In this document: positions 16,223 to 25,049 of the stretch, in pieces
How the letters are laid out: each line of letters starts with the position of its first letter
Position numbering within the stretch: position 1 is the stretch's first letter
Source: Bradyrhizobium japonicum USDA 6
GTDB taxonomy: Bacteria; Pseudomonadota; Alphaproteobacteria; Rhizobiales; Xanthobacteraceae
Assembly: GCF_000284375.1 (NCBI RefSeq)
Contig: NC_017249.1
Span: 5,868,001-5,932,000, forward strand
Reading direction: 5' to 3'
Length of the DNA stretch: 64,000 nucleotides
Notes under the pieces: generated by a model
Told to the model about the DNA's origin: nothing
The model's input: the letters and a program-made list of their open reading frames with translations, nothing else
The model's database searches: none
Made by a program: the position numbers and the translations under genes

Positions 16223-18142
16223 TTACTCGAAGGTCGCGCTGTTCCAGTACACCGTCGGTGACGACTTGCCGGGATGCACGACAAGAAAGCCGGCCTGCCA
16301 GGGGATCACGCTGGGCGTCCGCTGGGTGAACGCGCCGGCGATCGTGCCTGAATCGCTCCAGTCCGCGCCATCGCTGGTGACCGAGTAGCGCACCTTCTTG
16401 TTGCTGTCGGCATAGAAGCAATAGAGCGTCCCGTTCGGCCCTCCGGCGAGCGCGCCGCTGGTGTCCGAACAGAGCGACATGCTCGGCAGCAGATTGGGGC
16501 CGGTCCAGTTCGAACCGTCGGACGACACATAGGCGCCGAGCACCGTCGGCATCCCCTTTTCGAGACCCGCGATCGGCGCCACGATCACCAGCGCGCCCCC
16601 GCAGCTCTCTACCGCAGGCGCCACCAGCGCACCGCCTGCGATCGTCGCAGGCACCGGGCCGTTCTCGCCGGGGAGCATCACGCTTTGCGGAGGCCCGAAG
16701 TGCACCCAGTCGGTCGTGCTGAGATACTGGATCGTCCCGTCAGCGCCGCCCCAGGCAATATACCAGGCGCCGTTGAACTGGCCGATGCTGGCCCCGGTCG
16801 TGGCCGGCGGTGCGGGCCAGAGCCCCGCTGCGCTCCACGGCCCTCCGGACGCCCCAGAGGACGAGATGAAGGCGAGAAGGCTGGTCTTGCCCAGACCGAG
16901 CAGCGCCAGTCCGCCCGAGGGCGTCGCGCAGGCGGCCAGTCCGCCGAACGGGGCCATGGTAGGCGACTTCGCACTGGACCATTTACCCTGGTCGAAGCTC
17001 CACGCACTCATCATCGGTGGCAAGGGATTCCCCATTCCGATGCAGAGGATTTGCGATCCCGGCATCGTCGCCAGCGCCACCGGAACGAGACTGACGCTCG
17101 AAGCGATCGGCGCGTCGGTGCCGAACGGCAGGAAAGTCGGCGTGACGGCCCAGGAGCCCTTCTGCGATGGTCCCGTTGGGCCGGTCAGATCGCCCTTCGC
17201 GATCGGCAGGATCACTTCCGAGAGCCAGGCCTGCAGCGTCGTCGAGCCTGCGACGTACTGCACGGCCTCCTCGACCAGCACATTCAGTTGCATGCCGTTG
17301 GCGGCGGCGGCGACCAATGAGCCGATCTCTGCGTCGGTCAGCGTGGGCTCGATCGGTTGTCCCCAGCGGCCCTTAAAGGCGAGCCAGGGTGGCGGGGTCA
17401 CGGGCGTGGGAAGGATCGCCTGCGCATCGTTCTGGATCACGACCGGCGGATTGGGCGTGACCAGATTGACGGTCGGACCGCCGCCGCGCGCGTAGTCGGC
17501 CACCGCGAAGCGCACGTCCCACACATCGACGCCGCCGATCTCGTAGGTGCTGTTGCTCGAGGCCGGATAGTTGGCATGCGACCCGCTCGCGACATAGACG
17601 TTCGGGTGCGTACCGCTGAGCGACAGAAAGCCGTCGTTCGGCGAGCACCATTGTCCGCCCGAATGCTGCGAGAAGAACACGCCGACGACCTGCTGGTCGA
17701 TATTGACGCGCACCGTGACGCATTCCCAGTCGCCCCAATGGATCGAGAGCGGCATCAGCGCCTGACCGGTACTGCCGGTCCAGCCGGTGACCTCGAAGGT
17801 CTCCTGCCCGTTATAGGGATAGAACAGCCAGTACTGGAGATCGACCATGTCGGTGCGGTCATCGACCGGCAGGACGTGGACATAGCTGGTGGCGGTGGGG
17901 AGATAGCCCTTCATCAGCGAGGCCCATATCGCCTGCGGCGCGACCAGATAGTCGTCGGGGCTGCTCTGCTCGGCGGTCCCCCAATTCCACTGACCCGGGC
18001 CGGAATAGATGCCGCCGGCGGCCTGGTAGCCGACCTGGCCGATGTACCAGTCGGTCGACGAGGGCAGATTGACCTCGTCCTTGTCGAGATGAAGGATCGG
18101 CGCGAAGTTCGAGACGAGTTCGGCAAGCGTAGGCCAGGCCAT
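16223..18142 (-). CDS. Vps62-family protein with C-terminal Asp-box-like repeats
   Basis: From the ATG at 18142 (AGGGAG upstream) the product is 639 aa. Residues about 1-260 show Vps62/DUF946 landmarks: HWGDWECVTV, FSQHSGGQW and VYVASGSHANYP. The C-terminal half carries repeats of the form SxDGxxW (SSDGSNWTGP, TSDGADWSDS, with STTDWVHFG related), as in sialidase-type propellers. No Sec signal or TM helix is visible from this start. The function of bacterial Vps62-like proteins is not known to me. It follows a metzincin-like protease gene on the same strand, 300 bp away. Confidence 0.78.
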   Translation of the reverse strand: MAWPTLAELVSNFAPILHLDKDEVNLPSSTDWYIGQVGYQAAGGIYSGPGQWNWGTAEQSSPDDYLVAPQAIWASLMKGYLPTATSYVHVLPVDDRTDMVDLQYWLFYPYNGQETFEVTGWTGSTGQALMPLSIHWGDWECVTVRVNIDQQVVGVFFSQHSGGQWCSPNDGFLSLSGTHPNVYVASGSHANYPASSNSTYEIGGVDVWDVRFAVADYARGGGPTVNLVTPNPPVVIQNDAQAILPTPVTPPPWLAFKGRWGQPIEPTLTDAEIGSLVAAAANGMQLNVLVEEAVQYVAGSTTLQAWLSEVILPIAKGDLTGPTGPSQKGSWAVTPTFLPFGTDAPIASSVSLVPVALATMPGSQILCIGMGNPLPPMMSAWSFDQGKWSSAKSPTMAPFGGLAACATPSGGLALLGLGKTSLLAFISSSGASGGPWSAAGLWPAPPATTGASIGQFNGAWYIAWGGADGTIQYLSTTDWVHFGPPQSVMLPGENGPVPATIAGGALVAPAVESCGGALVIVAPIAGLEKGMPTVLGAYVSSDGSNWTGPNLLPSMSLCSDTSGALAGGPNGTLYCFYADSNKKVRYSVTSDGADWSDSGTIAGAFTQRTPSVIPWQAGFLVVHPGKSSPTVYWNSATFE

Positions 18143-18163
18143 GATTTGCTCCCTGCTGGTCGT

Positions 18164-18194
18164 GGATCGACTCTTGGATCGAATCTTGGATCGA
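18164..18194. repeat. 12-bp tandem repeat in the leader of the Vps62-like gene
   Basis: GGATCGA recurs at 18164, 18176 and 18188, each pair separated by CTCTT or ATCTT, giving a 12-bp period. It lies 22-52 bp before the chosen ATG. It may be a regulator-binding array, or a coding repeat (RSK units) if the gene starts further upstream at 18214. Confidence 0.6.
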
Positions 18195-18365
18195 CGGTCG
18201 GGAGCTTTGAACAACCGATATTGGACGCGAGCCAGCCCCTGCGCGACAGTCTACAACAATACACGCTTAAAGCGAGATCACATCGTGCTGAAATTTGGCG
18301 CAGATGAAGCAGCGCGGCAGCGACGGAGAATTTCACACTGCTGTCATTCGTCTGTGAAGATGACG

Positions 18366-18397
18366 GCGCACCTGCGACGACACGGTCGCAGGTGCGC
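18366..18397. terminator. perfect 13-bp hairpin after the metzincin-like gene
   Basis: GCGCACCTGCGAC (18366-18378) pairs perfectly with GTCGCAGGTGCGC (18385-18397) around a 6-nt loop, 46 bp beyond the stop at 18443. It lacks a clear U-run on either strand, so factor-independent termination is uncertain; it may also protect the mRNA end. Confidence 0.55.
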
Positions 18398-18442
18398 TCG
18401 CCCATGACACCGATGGTCTTCACCGGGCTTCAGCGAAACGGC

Positions 18443-20728
18443 CTACCGCTTTCGCCCCCTGCGCCCCTTTGCCTTCGCCGCGCGTTTGCGGCCCGGGGCG
18501 GCGGCTCGCGCGGGTCCGCGTGGCGTACGGCCGCCGGTCTCGGCGGACAGTTCGGGACGCAACCTCGCGAGCTTGGCGCGATCCGGCAGCATGTCGGCAA
18601 AACCGTCGATCGCGCGCGGCGCGGTCGTATCATCGCCGGCCGCAGCCGTTGCGGCGCGCGCGCCTGACGGCACTGCGGTCTGGCTGAGTGCCTGCAACCG
18701 CCGGCACGCTTCACCGAGGTGATAGGCATCGCCGCCGAGCGCCACCCATTTGCCGACCTCGGGATGCAGCACGAGATTGGCCGAATGGTTGTCGCTCGCG
18801 CTGGTCGGATAATCGACGAACACGTCGATCCCCGACTGCACGCCCACCATCACGCCCTGCGCCGACCATGACACCGCGACGTCGACGCGGTAGCGGCCCG
18901 GCTTCTCGAAGGCGAAGCCCGCCGTGCTCCAGAACACCTTGGCCGAGGCCGTGACGCTCTTGCCGGGCTCAAGCTCGGTCAGCTTCGCGTGCTCGCACAG
19001 GATCACGAAGGGCCTGACCGGACGCTCGTGCCCCTCGCCGTCGGTGACGGTGATCGATGCGAACAGGGCCTCGATGCTGACGTCGTTCGGCGCGCGCAGC
19101 GATACGCCGCTGGTGTTCGTCATCGTCCAGGTCAGATCCAGCGGCTGGCCGAGCGCGACGCGGTCGGTTGTGGCCGTCACCGTCAGCGCCAGCTCCGAAG
19201 GCTCGAAATCGTGCCGGTCGGCGGCCTGCGGCGCGCCGGTCGGGAACCAGCTTGCGAACGGCCATCCGCCCGGACGGATGACCGGATCCGGCATGTGGTT
19301 GAGGTGATGACGGACGTTGGTGTTGTGCGCGAGCTTGATCTGATCCGGGAACACCCCGGGCTCGCCGGTCGCGGGACCGCCGAGCACGTCCGCGACGCTC
19401 GGCGTCGTCGTCATGATCGAGTTGTCGGCCGCCGTTTCCTGCTCCTGGTGGATCTGGTTCAGCGTATGCGTCAGCTCGTGGGTCGCGCTGCGCAGGAACG
19501 CGCGCGGCACGTCGCGCTGCTTCTTGTTCGCGGCGAGACCGAAGTTCGAGGAGTCCGAGACGGGATAACCGTCATCGGAGAAGCTGGCACAGCCTTCGCG
19601 GGGTACGCCGATCTGGTCGTACATGATGCCGCGCGAGCAGCCGAGCTTGGCGGGCACCACGATCATGTGCACGCGCCATTCGGTGTCCAGATTCGTCGCG
19701 GGATTGCGCACGGTCGTCATCAACGCGTGCAGATCGGCCGAGCTCCAGCAATTGGTCGCCACCACGCCTGATGGCACCGGCACGTTGAGCTGGTCCTGCA
19801 CCACCGACAGCTGCCAACCGGTCTTGGCGAAGACCGTGTCGAAGAACTCGGTGCCGCCGGCCCCGTCCGGCACCGGCGCGGGCCGGACGGCGCCGACCAG
19901 CGTGTCGATCTCCAGCGTCGCGCGGCGGAAGAATTTCGACACCCAGGCGAGCGTGATGCTGCCCTTGTCCACGCCGCCCTCGAACAGCCGGCCCTGGTAG
20001 AACGGCCCGCCGGTCAGGGAGAACGGAAACGGCGCCGGCACCTTTGAAAGCTTCATCGTCACGGTGCGCGACGGCGAGGCCGGGAACGTGCCCTTGAACT
20101 GGCCGGCCGGCGGCTGCGTGTAGTTGAACTGCTCGGCGACAATCGTCAGCTCGCACTTCTTCGGCAACGGGACCGCGACCGGCGCGGACACGCTGGTCAC
20201 CCTGAGATAGGAATGATAGCGCGCGCGGGGGAAGATGGGGATCCGCGGCCTGCGGATCGGAAACGGAATCAGGGGTTCATCGAGCGCACTGAGCGAACCG
20301 GCCAGGCTCGTCAGTCCCGACTCCGCCGCCGCTTCATCTCCATCCGCATCGCCCACCGGCACCACGGGCCCCACCGGCGGGATCGGACCGATCACCGGCC
20401 GGCGCGAGTAGAGATCACCGCTGACGATCAGATGATCGGCGCCGCCGTCGGGTGCCGAGCGATCGACGCGCAGCGTGCCTTCGAAGGTCACGAAGCCCGC
20501 GGTCGGCCTGAAGTTGATCTGATAGCAGCCTTCGCGGAAGTCGAGCCTGCAGAGCCTGAACGGCGGAAACGGCTGCAGACCGGTTGCGGCCGGCTGATCG
20601 CCGGACTCCTCGTCGCTGAAGCTGATCTGGCGCGACAGTGGGACCTGCGGCTTCATGGCGGGCTCGACCGATGCCGCGGTCATCTTGGAAAGGCTACCAC
20701 TCGATTCATGCTCTGAGCAATTGCACAT
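18443..20728 (-). CDS. metzincin-like zinc metalloprotease, HExxHxxNxxH
   Basis: The 761-aa protein starts at the ATG at 20728 with GAGGAG upstream. A zinc-protease motif, HELTHTLNQIH, is at about 417-427. It has the metzincin spacing HExxHxx[G]xxH, but Asn replaces the usual Gly, and NSIM (Met about 439) could be the Met-turn. N-terminal residues include a CNC pair. The region about 510-660 looks like an Ig-like beta domain (ELALTVTATTDRVALGQPLD through YRVDVAVSW), and the tail is strongly basic. No Sec signal is seen. I do not recognise a named family. A 98-aa gene precedes it by 101 bp. Confidence 0.78.
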   Translation of the reverse strand: MCNCSEHESSGSLSKMTAASVEPAMKPQVPLSRQISFSDEESGDQPAATGLQPFPPFRLCRLDFREGCYQINFRPTAGFVTFEGTLRVDRSAPDGGADHLIVSGDLYSRRPVIGPIPPVGPVVPVGDADGDEAAAESGLTSLAGSLSALDEPLIPFPIRRPRIPIFPRARYHSYLRVTSVSAPVAVPLPKKCELTIVAEQFNYTQPPAGQFKGTFPASPSRTVTMKLSKVPAPFPFSLTGGPFYQGRLFEGGVDKGSITLAWVSKFFRRATLEIDTLVGAVRPAPVPDGAGGTEFFDTVFAKTGWQLSVVQDQLNVPVPSGVVATNCWSSADLHALMTTVRNPATNLDTEWRVHMIVVPAKLGCSRGIMYDQIGVPREGCASFSDDGYPVSDSSNFGLAANKKQRDVPRAFLRSATHELTHTLNQIHQEQETAADNSIMTTTPSVADVLGGPATGEPGVFPDQIKLAHNTNVRHHLNHMPDPVIRPGGWPFASWFPTGAPQAADRHDFEPSELALTVTATTDRVALGQPLDLTWTMTNTSGVSLRAPNDVSIEALFASITVTDGEGHERPVRPFVILCEHAKLTELEPGKSVTASAKVFWSTAGFAFEKPGRYRVDVAVSWSAQGVMVGVQSGIDVFVDYPTSASDNHSANLVLHPEVGKWVALGGDAYHLGEACRRLQALSQTAVPSGARAATAAAGDDTTAPRAIDGFADMLPDRAKLARLRPELSAETGGRTPRGPARAAAPGRKRAAKAKGRRGRKR

Positions 20729-20829
20729 GTCGTCTTCTCCTCGTTGAAAGGTGGAGGCGATCGACGTGAGCATCGGGCTCGTTCGCGGGTACGGCCGCGT
20801 TATTTCGGTCAGCTGTGGCGTGCGCAGTC

Positions 20830-21126
20830 CTACGCGCGCCGATAGGTCACGACACAGCCCTCTGAATCCGTAAACTCAAATCGGTCGGCCTTGAGCGAAA
20901 TGCGATAGGTCACAAGTTCATCAGTCGCCGTCCCGACGACGAGCGTGTTGGAATCCTCGAGACGGTAGATTCCCGCGTCCCACCACACCATGCCCTGCCC
21001 TTCGCCGCGCATGCCGCGGTAGGTGCCGGTCGAGAATGTGAGAATGGCGGGATACTTGTCCGCACACGCAGCCGACGTGGATTTGGTCCACGTACCAACC
21101 ATGCTCTGTTCGAGTTTGTCAGCCAT
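20830..21126 (-). CDS. 98-aa beta-rich protein of unknown function
   Basis: The protein reads MADKLEQSMVGTWTKSTSAA and continues with alternating beta strands (ILTFSTGTYRGM, GMVWWDAGIYRLED, TLVVGTATDELVTYRISL, DRFEFTDSEGCVVTYRRA). The VGTW start, final barrel-closing strands and two cysteines (about C21 and C92) suggest a small lipocalin-like barrel. No signal peptide is visible. It is the first gene of the leftward set that includes the metzincin-like protein. An inhibitor or carrier role is conceivable but not shown. Confidence 0.72.
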   Translation of the reverse strand: MADKLEQSMVGTWTKSTSAACADKYPAILTFSTGTYRGMRGEGQGMVWWDAGIYRLEDSNTLVVGTATDELVTYRISLKADRFEFTDSEGCVVTYRRA

Positions 21127-21385
21127 AGTGTCTCCATAGCTCTCATCGGCCGTGCGGCCGATTGGAGGCTATTTCAACATGCCGTTCTGGCGTGTGCAGC
21201 TCATTTGAGGCTGATGTGATGGCGGGTGTGTCAAATCGACTAAATTCACCACGTTCAATCACAACAGGTACTCTATCGCAGCATTGACGCAAGCGTGCGT
21301 GTGAGATGCTTCACACCGAAGGTGCGACAATTGAGCACCGGCGACGAGAGCGAGATGAAAGCGCGACGAAGAAACTGACGCACGT

Positions 21386-22402
21386 TCAATCGGAGACTTT
21401 CACTTCCGAGCCGTGCACTTCCGAACCGTGCGGTTGACCTTGGCTTCCATCGAGGCGTTGAGCGGCCCGGTAGCGGCCGGGCGACATGCCATGATGTCGA
21501 TGAAACAGTTTTGAAAACGCCGCCGCTGTCTCGTAGCCGACCTGGCTCGCGATCCGTGCGATGGGCTCATCGCTGGTTTCGAGCAGGAACGCCGCCTCCG
21601 CCATCCGCCGTTCGATCACATAACGATGCATGGACTGGCCGACCAGCCTGGTGAAGCGGGCCGAAAATACCGAGCGGCCGAGCCCCACGCGATGGCCGAG
21701 ATCGCTCAGCGTCCAGGGCCGCTCCGGGTTTTCGTGGATCAGTTTGAGCGCAGGTCCGATATGCGGGTCCGATATGGCCCCGAGCCAGCCGCCCTGGCCG
21801 GGACTGAGGGACGCGATCCAGCTACGGAGCGCCTCGACGAACAGCACTTCCGTCAGGCGCGAGAGCGCGACGCGCTGGCCGGGACGCTCGTGCGCGGACT
21901 CGCTGACCATGCGGCGCAGGATGGCTTCGAGCCAGCCGCCGTCCGCGGTCGGCTTCAGCAGAAGCACGGGCGGAAGCAGCTCCAGCACGCTGCCGAACGA
22001 GGGCCGCGACACCGTGAAATTGCCGCAGATCATGGTCGAGAGCGGCTTTGCGCGACTGCCGTGACGAATGACGCCAAACCGCGACGACGCTCGATCGATA
22101 TCCATGATCCGCAAAGGCTTGGCCCGGCGATCCGAATAAAACACATGGGGCTCGCCGCGTGTGATGACGACGAAATCGCCCTCGGTCATCTGGATTTCCT
22201 GTCCCTGTTCGAGCTTGAGGGTCGCCGAGCCCCGGCTGAGATAGTGAAACAAAGCGTAGGGGCGCGCCGGCAGCTCCAAATTCCAGGGATGGCCGAGCTC
22301 GAAGTGGAAGAGCAGCGTGCCACCGAGGCGAACGCGATCGAGCACTTGGGCGAGGATGTCCATGCCGCCGAAGTTAGTCGGGTGGACGATCGGACACAAC
22401 AT
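21386..22402 (-). CDS. AraC-family regulator with N-terminal cupin
   Basis: The 338-aa protein has a cupin-type sensor domain (about 25-200: YALFHYLSRGSATLKL, MTEGDFVVITRGEPHVFYSD) and a C-terminal AraC HTH (about 225-325: WTLSDLGHRVGLGRSVFSAR, EPIARIASQVGYETAAAFSK). An in-frame ATG at 22363 (MDILAQVLDRVRLGG) may be the true start, since homologues of this type usually begin there; neither candidate has a strong ribosome site. The last residues repeat GSEV, from a 15-bp tandem duplication near 21390-21420. It is divergent from the alpha/beta hydrolase at 22581, its probable target. Confidence 0.88.
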   Translation of the reverse strand: MLCPIVHPTNFGGMDILAQVLDRVRLGGTLLFHFELGHPWNLELPARPYALFHYLSRGSATLKLEQGQEIQMTEGDFVVITRGEPHVFYSDRRAKPLRIMDIDRASSRFGVIRHGSRAKPLSTMICGNFTVSRPSFGSVLELLPPVLLLKPTADGGWLEAILRRMVSESAHERPGQRVALSRLTEVLFVEALRSWIASLSPGQGGWLGAISDPHIGPALKLIHENPERPWTLSDLGHRVGLGRSVFSARFTRLVGQSMHRYVIERRMAEAAFLLETSDEPIARIASQVGYETAAAFSKLFHRHHGMSPGRYRAAQRLDGSQGQPHGSEVHGSEVKVSD

Positions 22403-22580
22403 CCGGACGGTTGATCCCTATCGACCGAAAAGCCCGCGAACTAGGTCATGTCGCGGCGGGCCGACATCACGTGCGGCAACCATTTCGCCAACGGCGGGTG
22501 GAAGAAACCGCGAGCTCGCTGGAAACGCCTGTCCATTCCCCCGGACCTCATTCCGTCCGCCATATCAACAGGAACAATCA

Positions 22581-23351
22581 ATGCGAAATATTCTACTCTC
22601 AGCCGCCACTGTCCTCCTGGCCGGAACGACATTGGTCGGCTCCGCCAATTCCGCCGAACTGCCCAAGGGAGCAGCCCACAACATCGTGCTCGTGCACGGC
22701 GCGTTCGTGGACCAGACAAGCTGGCAGCCCGTTGCCGATATTCTCACGAAGAAGGGCTACCGCGTCACGCTCGTGGAAAATCCGCTCACCTCGCTCGCCG
22801 CTGACGTCGATGCCACCAAGCAGGCGCTCGCGAAGCAGGACGGCAAAACCGTTCTGGTCGGCCATTCGTGGGGCGGCGTGGTGATCACGCAGGCCGGCAA
22901 CGATCCCAAGGTCTCGGCGCTGGTCTATGTCTCCGCGTTCGCGCCAGAGGTCGGCGAATCCCTGGCATCGCTGGCCAAGGCCGGCCCGCCGACCGAAGGC
23001 GGCAATGCGATCCATCCCGACGCGAAGGGCAATCTGTACATCGACCCCAAGGTGTTTCCGTCGGCCGTCGCGGCTGAGCTTCCTCCAGAGATCGCCGAGC
23101 ACCTCGCCAACTCGCAGCTTCCGTTGAATCACGTTGCGTTCGAGGCCCCCGTCAGCATTGCGGCCTGGCGCGACAAGCCGACGTTCTACGTCATCACCAC
23201 GAAGGACAAGGTGATCGCGCCCGAGGCCCAGAAGTTGTTCGCAACCAGGATGAAGGCTCAGATCACGGAGGTCGCCGGCAGCCATGCCTCGCTCGTGGTC
23301 CATGCGAAGCAAGTCGCCGAGGTCATCGAAAAGGCAGCGCTCGCGAAGTGA
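22581..23351 (+). CDS. exported alpha/beta hydrolase
   Basis: The 256-aa product has a Sec signal (MRNILLSAATVLLAGTTLVG, cleavage after NSA near residue 24). The hydrolase fold shows NIVLVHGAFVD (oxyanion region), VGHSWGGVV with nucleophile Ser at about 95, and a late GSHASLVVHAKQVAEVI with the catalytic His. It fits the periplasmic group related to salicylate-esterase or methylesterase-like hydrolases. It is divergent from an AraC gene, which suggests inducible expression. An N-terminal extension in the same frame from 22317 overlaps araC and is not supported. Confidence 0.88.
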   Translation: MRNILLSAATVLLAGTTLVGSANSAELPKGAAHNIVLVHGAFVDQTSWQPVADILTKKGYRVTLVENPLTSLAADVDATKQALAKQDGKTVLVGHSWGGVVITQAGNDPKVSALVYVSAFAPEVGESLASLAKAGPPTEGGNAIHPDAKGNLYIDPKVFPSAVAAELPPEIAEHLANSQLPLNHVAFEAPVSIAAWRDKPTFYVITTKDKVIAPEAQKLFATRMKAQITEVAGSHASLVVHAKQVAEVIEKAALAK

Positions 23352-23358
23352 CGGTGCC

Positions 23359-23384
23359 GCTCCCGGCGCTGTCGCGCCGGGAGC
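23359..23384. terminator. GC-rich hairpin after the exported hydrolase gene
   Basis: GCTCCCGGCG (23359-23368) and CGCCGGGAGC (23375-23384) form a perfect 10-bp stem with a 6-nt loop, 7 bp after the stop at 23351. No T-run follows on the plus strand, so it may stabilise the 3-prime end or work with Rho. Confidence 0.6.
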
Positions 23385-23545
23385 GCACACGCTCGCTCAA
23401 AGGAATGCAGAACGTCTCGGACCGCGACGGCGCAAACCCGTCAAAGCCGCAGAGGCGCCAGCGACATCCTGGAGAGATGCCTCGGTCGCCGCGCCACGCC
23501 GGTCCCCCAACTCGATTATTTTATGCCAAGCATCCGGAGGATGAC

Positions 23546-24421
23546 ATGACTCAACCCGACATCGCGAGCCAGGACGCCGCGACACTCGAAACGGCGCCAA
23601 CCCTTTACATCGAAGGCAACGGAATTCGCTTCGCCTATCGCCGTCTCGGCCCGGCGACCGGAACTCCGCTGATTCTTCTGCAGCACTTCTCGGGCAACAT
23701 CGACGCCTGGGACCCGGCCGTCGTCAACGCTCTGGCCGTCGATCGCCCCGTGATCGCCTTTGACAACGCAGGGGTCGGCCGCTCGACCGGCCAAACGCCC
23801 GACACCGTCGCGGCGATGGCACGAGACGCCGTGGATTTCATCGACTCGCTCGGCTTCCTCGAAGTCGACCTGCTTGGCTTCTCCCTCGGCGGCTGCGTCG
23901 CTCAGCAGATCGCCGCCGAGCATGGACAGCTGGTCCGCAAGCTCATACTCGTCGGTACCGCGCCGAAAGGCGGAGAGGAACACCTGTTAGCGGTGCTGCG
24001 GGAAGCGTTTTCCCAAACCGATGTGCCGGACCCCCGGCTGCCGCTGTTCTTCACGAATTCATCCGCCAGTCGGTCTTCCGGCTTGGCCTTCCTGAAGAGA
24101 ACCAAGGTGCGCAAGGACGATCGGGACACCGATAACGGCAGCGCGGTAACCGATCCACAGGCAAAGGCGCTGATCACCTGGTGCGCCACGCCTGATCCCG
24201 GGCACGCCATTCTGCGCGCTATCCGCCAGCCCGCTCTTGTGGTCAGCGGCAGCCACGACACCATGCTGCCTGCGAACAACGCCTACGCAATGTTTAAGGA
24301 ACTAAGTAACGCTCAGTTGGTCCTTTATCCCGATTCAGGGCACGGCGCGCTGTTTCAGCACCACGAAACGTTCGTCAGCCACGTCCGCACATTCCTGGAT
24401 TCACAGCCCGCGGCTGAATGA
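23546..24421 (+). CDS. alpha/beta hydrolase (haloperoxidase/esterase type)
   Basis: The 291-aa protein starts at the ATG at 23546 with GGAGG 7 bp upstream. It has TPLILLQHFSGNIDAWDP (oxyanion region), AFDNAGVGRST, LLGFSLGGCVAQQIA with nucleophile Ser at about 116, and late acid and base residues in VVSGSHDTMLPANN and PDSGHGALFQHH. This matches the cytosolic hydrolase group that includes non-heme haloperoxidase-like and esterase proteins. It lies between an exported hydrolase and a DUF302 gene, all rightward; a 194-bp gap with a hairpin separates it from the first. Confidence 0.88.
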   Translation: MTQPDIASQDAATLETAPTLYIEGNGIRFAYRRLGPATGTPLILLQHFSGNIDAWDPAVVNALAVDRPVIAFDNAGVGRSTGQTPDTVAAMARDAVDFIDSLGFLEVDLLGFSLGGCVAQQIAAEHGQLVRKLILVGTAPKGGEEHLLAVLREAFSQTDVPDPRLPLFFTNSSASRSSGLAFLKRTKVRKDDRDTDNGSAVTDPQAKALITWCATPDPGHAILRAIRQPALVVSGSHDTMLPANNAYAMFKELSNAQLVLYPDSGHGALFQHHETFVSHVRTFLDSQPAAE

Positions 24422-24479
24422 CACTCGACGACATCGCGATCAAACGAACTTTATCAATGAGAGTTTTTACGGAGGACAA

Positions 24480-24974
24480 ATGGCAGTCGCTAAAGTCGAA
24501 GTGGAGCGCTTCAGCCTCGCGAGCTCTAGACCATTCGATGCTGTCGTGGCCGCCTTCAAGTCGGCGATCGGACAACCCAATATGGTCGAATTTTTCGAGG
24601 AGACGAGGGCGACAAACTCCTTTCCGGATTTGGAGCGCGTTGTGCGAAGCGGGCTCGGCCGAACGGACCTCATGCTCTTCGCGGAATTCGACTTGGGCGA
24701 CATTCTGCGTCGCGAATCTGGATCCATGAAACCTAAGATCATGCGGTTTGTGGTCGGTAATCCACTCATCATGAAAGAGATGGTCAAGCACGTGCCCGAT
24801 GCCGGGTCTTACGCTCCAGTCACGGTGCTCGTTGATGAGCGCTCCGATGGCGTCCATGTCTCTTATGACAAGATGGAGAGCTTTCTGCTGCCTTATGGCA
24901 ATTCGGACGCACTCTCCGTCGCCCGAAATCTTGATTCGAAAATCACAACCTTGCTGCGCGAATGTGCAGGCTGA
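24480..24974 (+). CDS. DUF302-like protein
   Basis: The 164-aa protein is soluble, with VERFSLASSRPFDAVVAAFKSAI and a C-terminal VHVSYDKMESFLLPYGNSDALSVARNLDSKI segment typical of DUF302-type proteins. The ATG has GGAGG 7 bp upstream. The family has no established biochemical function. It lies 58 bp after the hydrolase and is probably co-transcribed. The C-terminus has a Cys (LLRECAG). Base use is slightly less GC-rich than its neighbours. Confidence 0.7.
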   Translation: MAVAKVEVERFSLASSRPFDAVVAAFKSAIGQPNMVEFFEETRATNSFPDLERVVRSGLGRTDLMLFAEFDLGDILRRESGSMKPKIMRFVVGNPLIMKEMVKHVPDAGSYAPVTVLVDERSDGVHVSYDKMESFLLPYGNSDALSVARNLDSKITTLLRECAG

Positions 24975-25049
24975 ACGACATCGCTTCAAGCGATCGCAGT
25001 TGCGCTTCCGACCGGATTACGGCAAGCGTCGCCGGCCACTTGCCGCGCG

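Larger units (their letters stand above)
18143..18442. other. 300-bp gap between the protease-like and Vps62-like genes
   Basis: The gap holds a strong GC hairpin (18366-18397) near the protease end and a 12-bp tandem repeat (18164-18194) just before the Vps62 start. No gene is supported. The size leaves room for a separate promoter for the Vps62-like gene, so co-transcription with the protease is uncertain. Confidence 0.5.
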
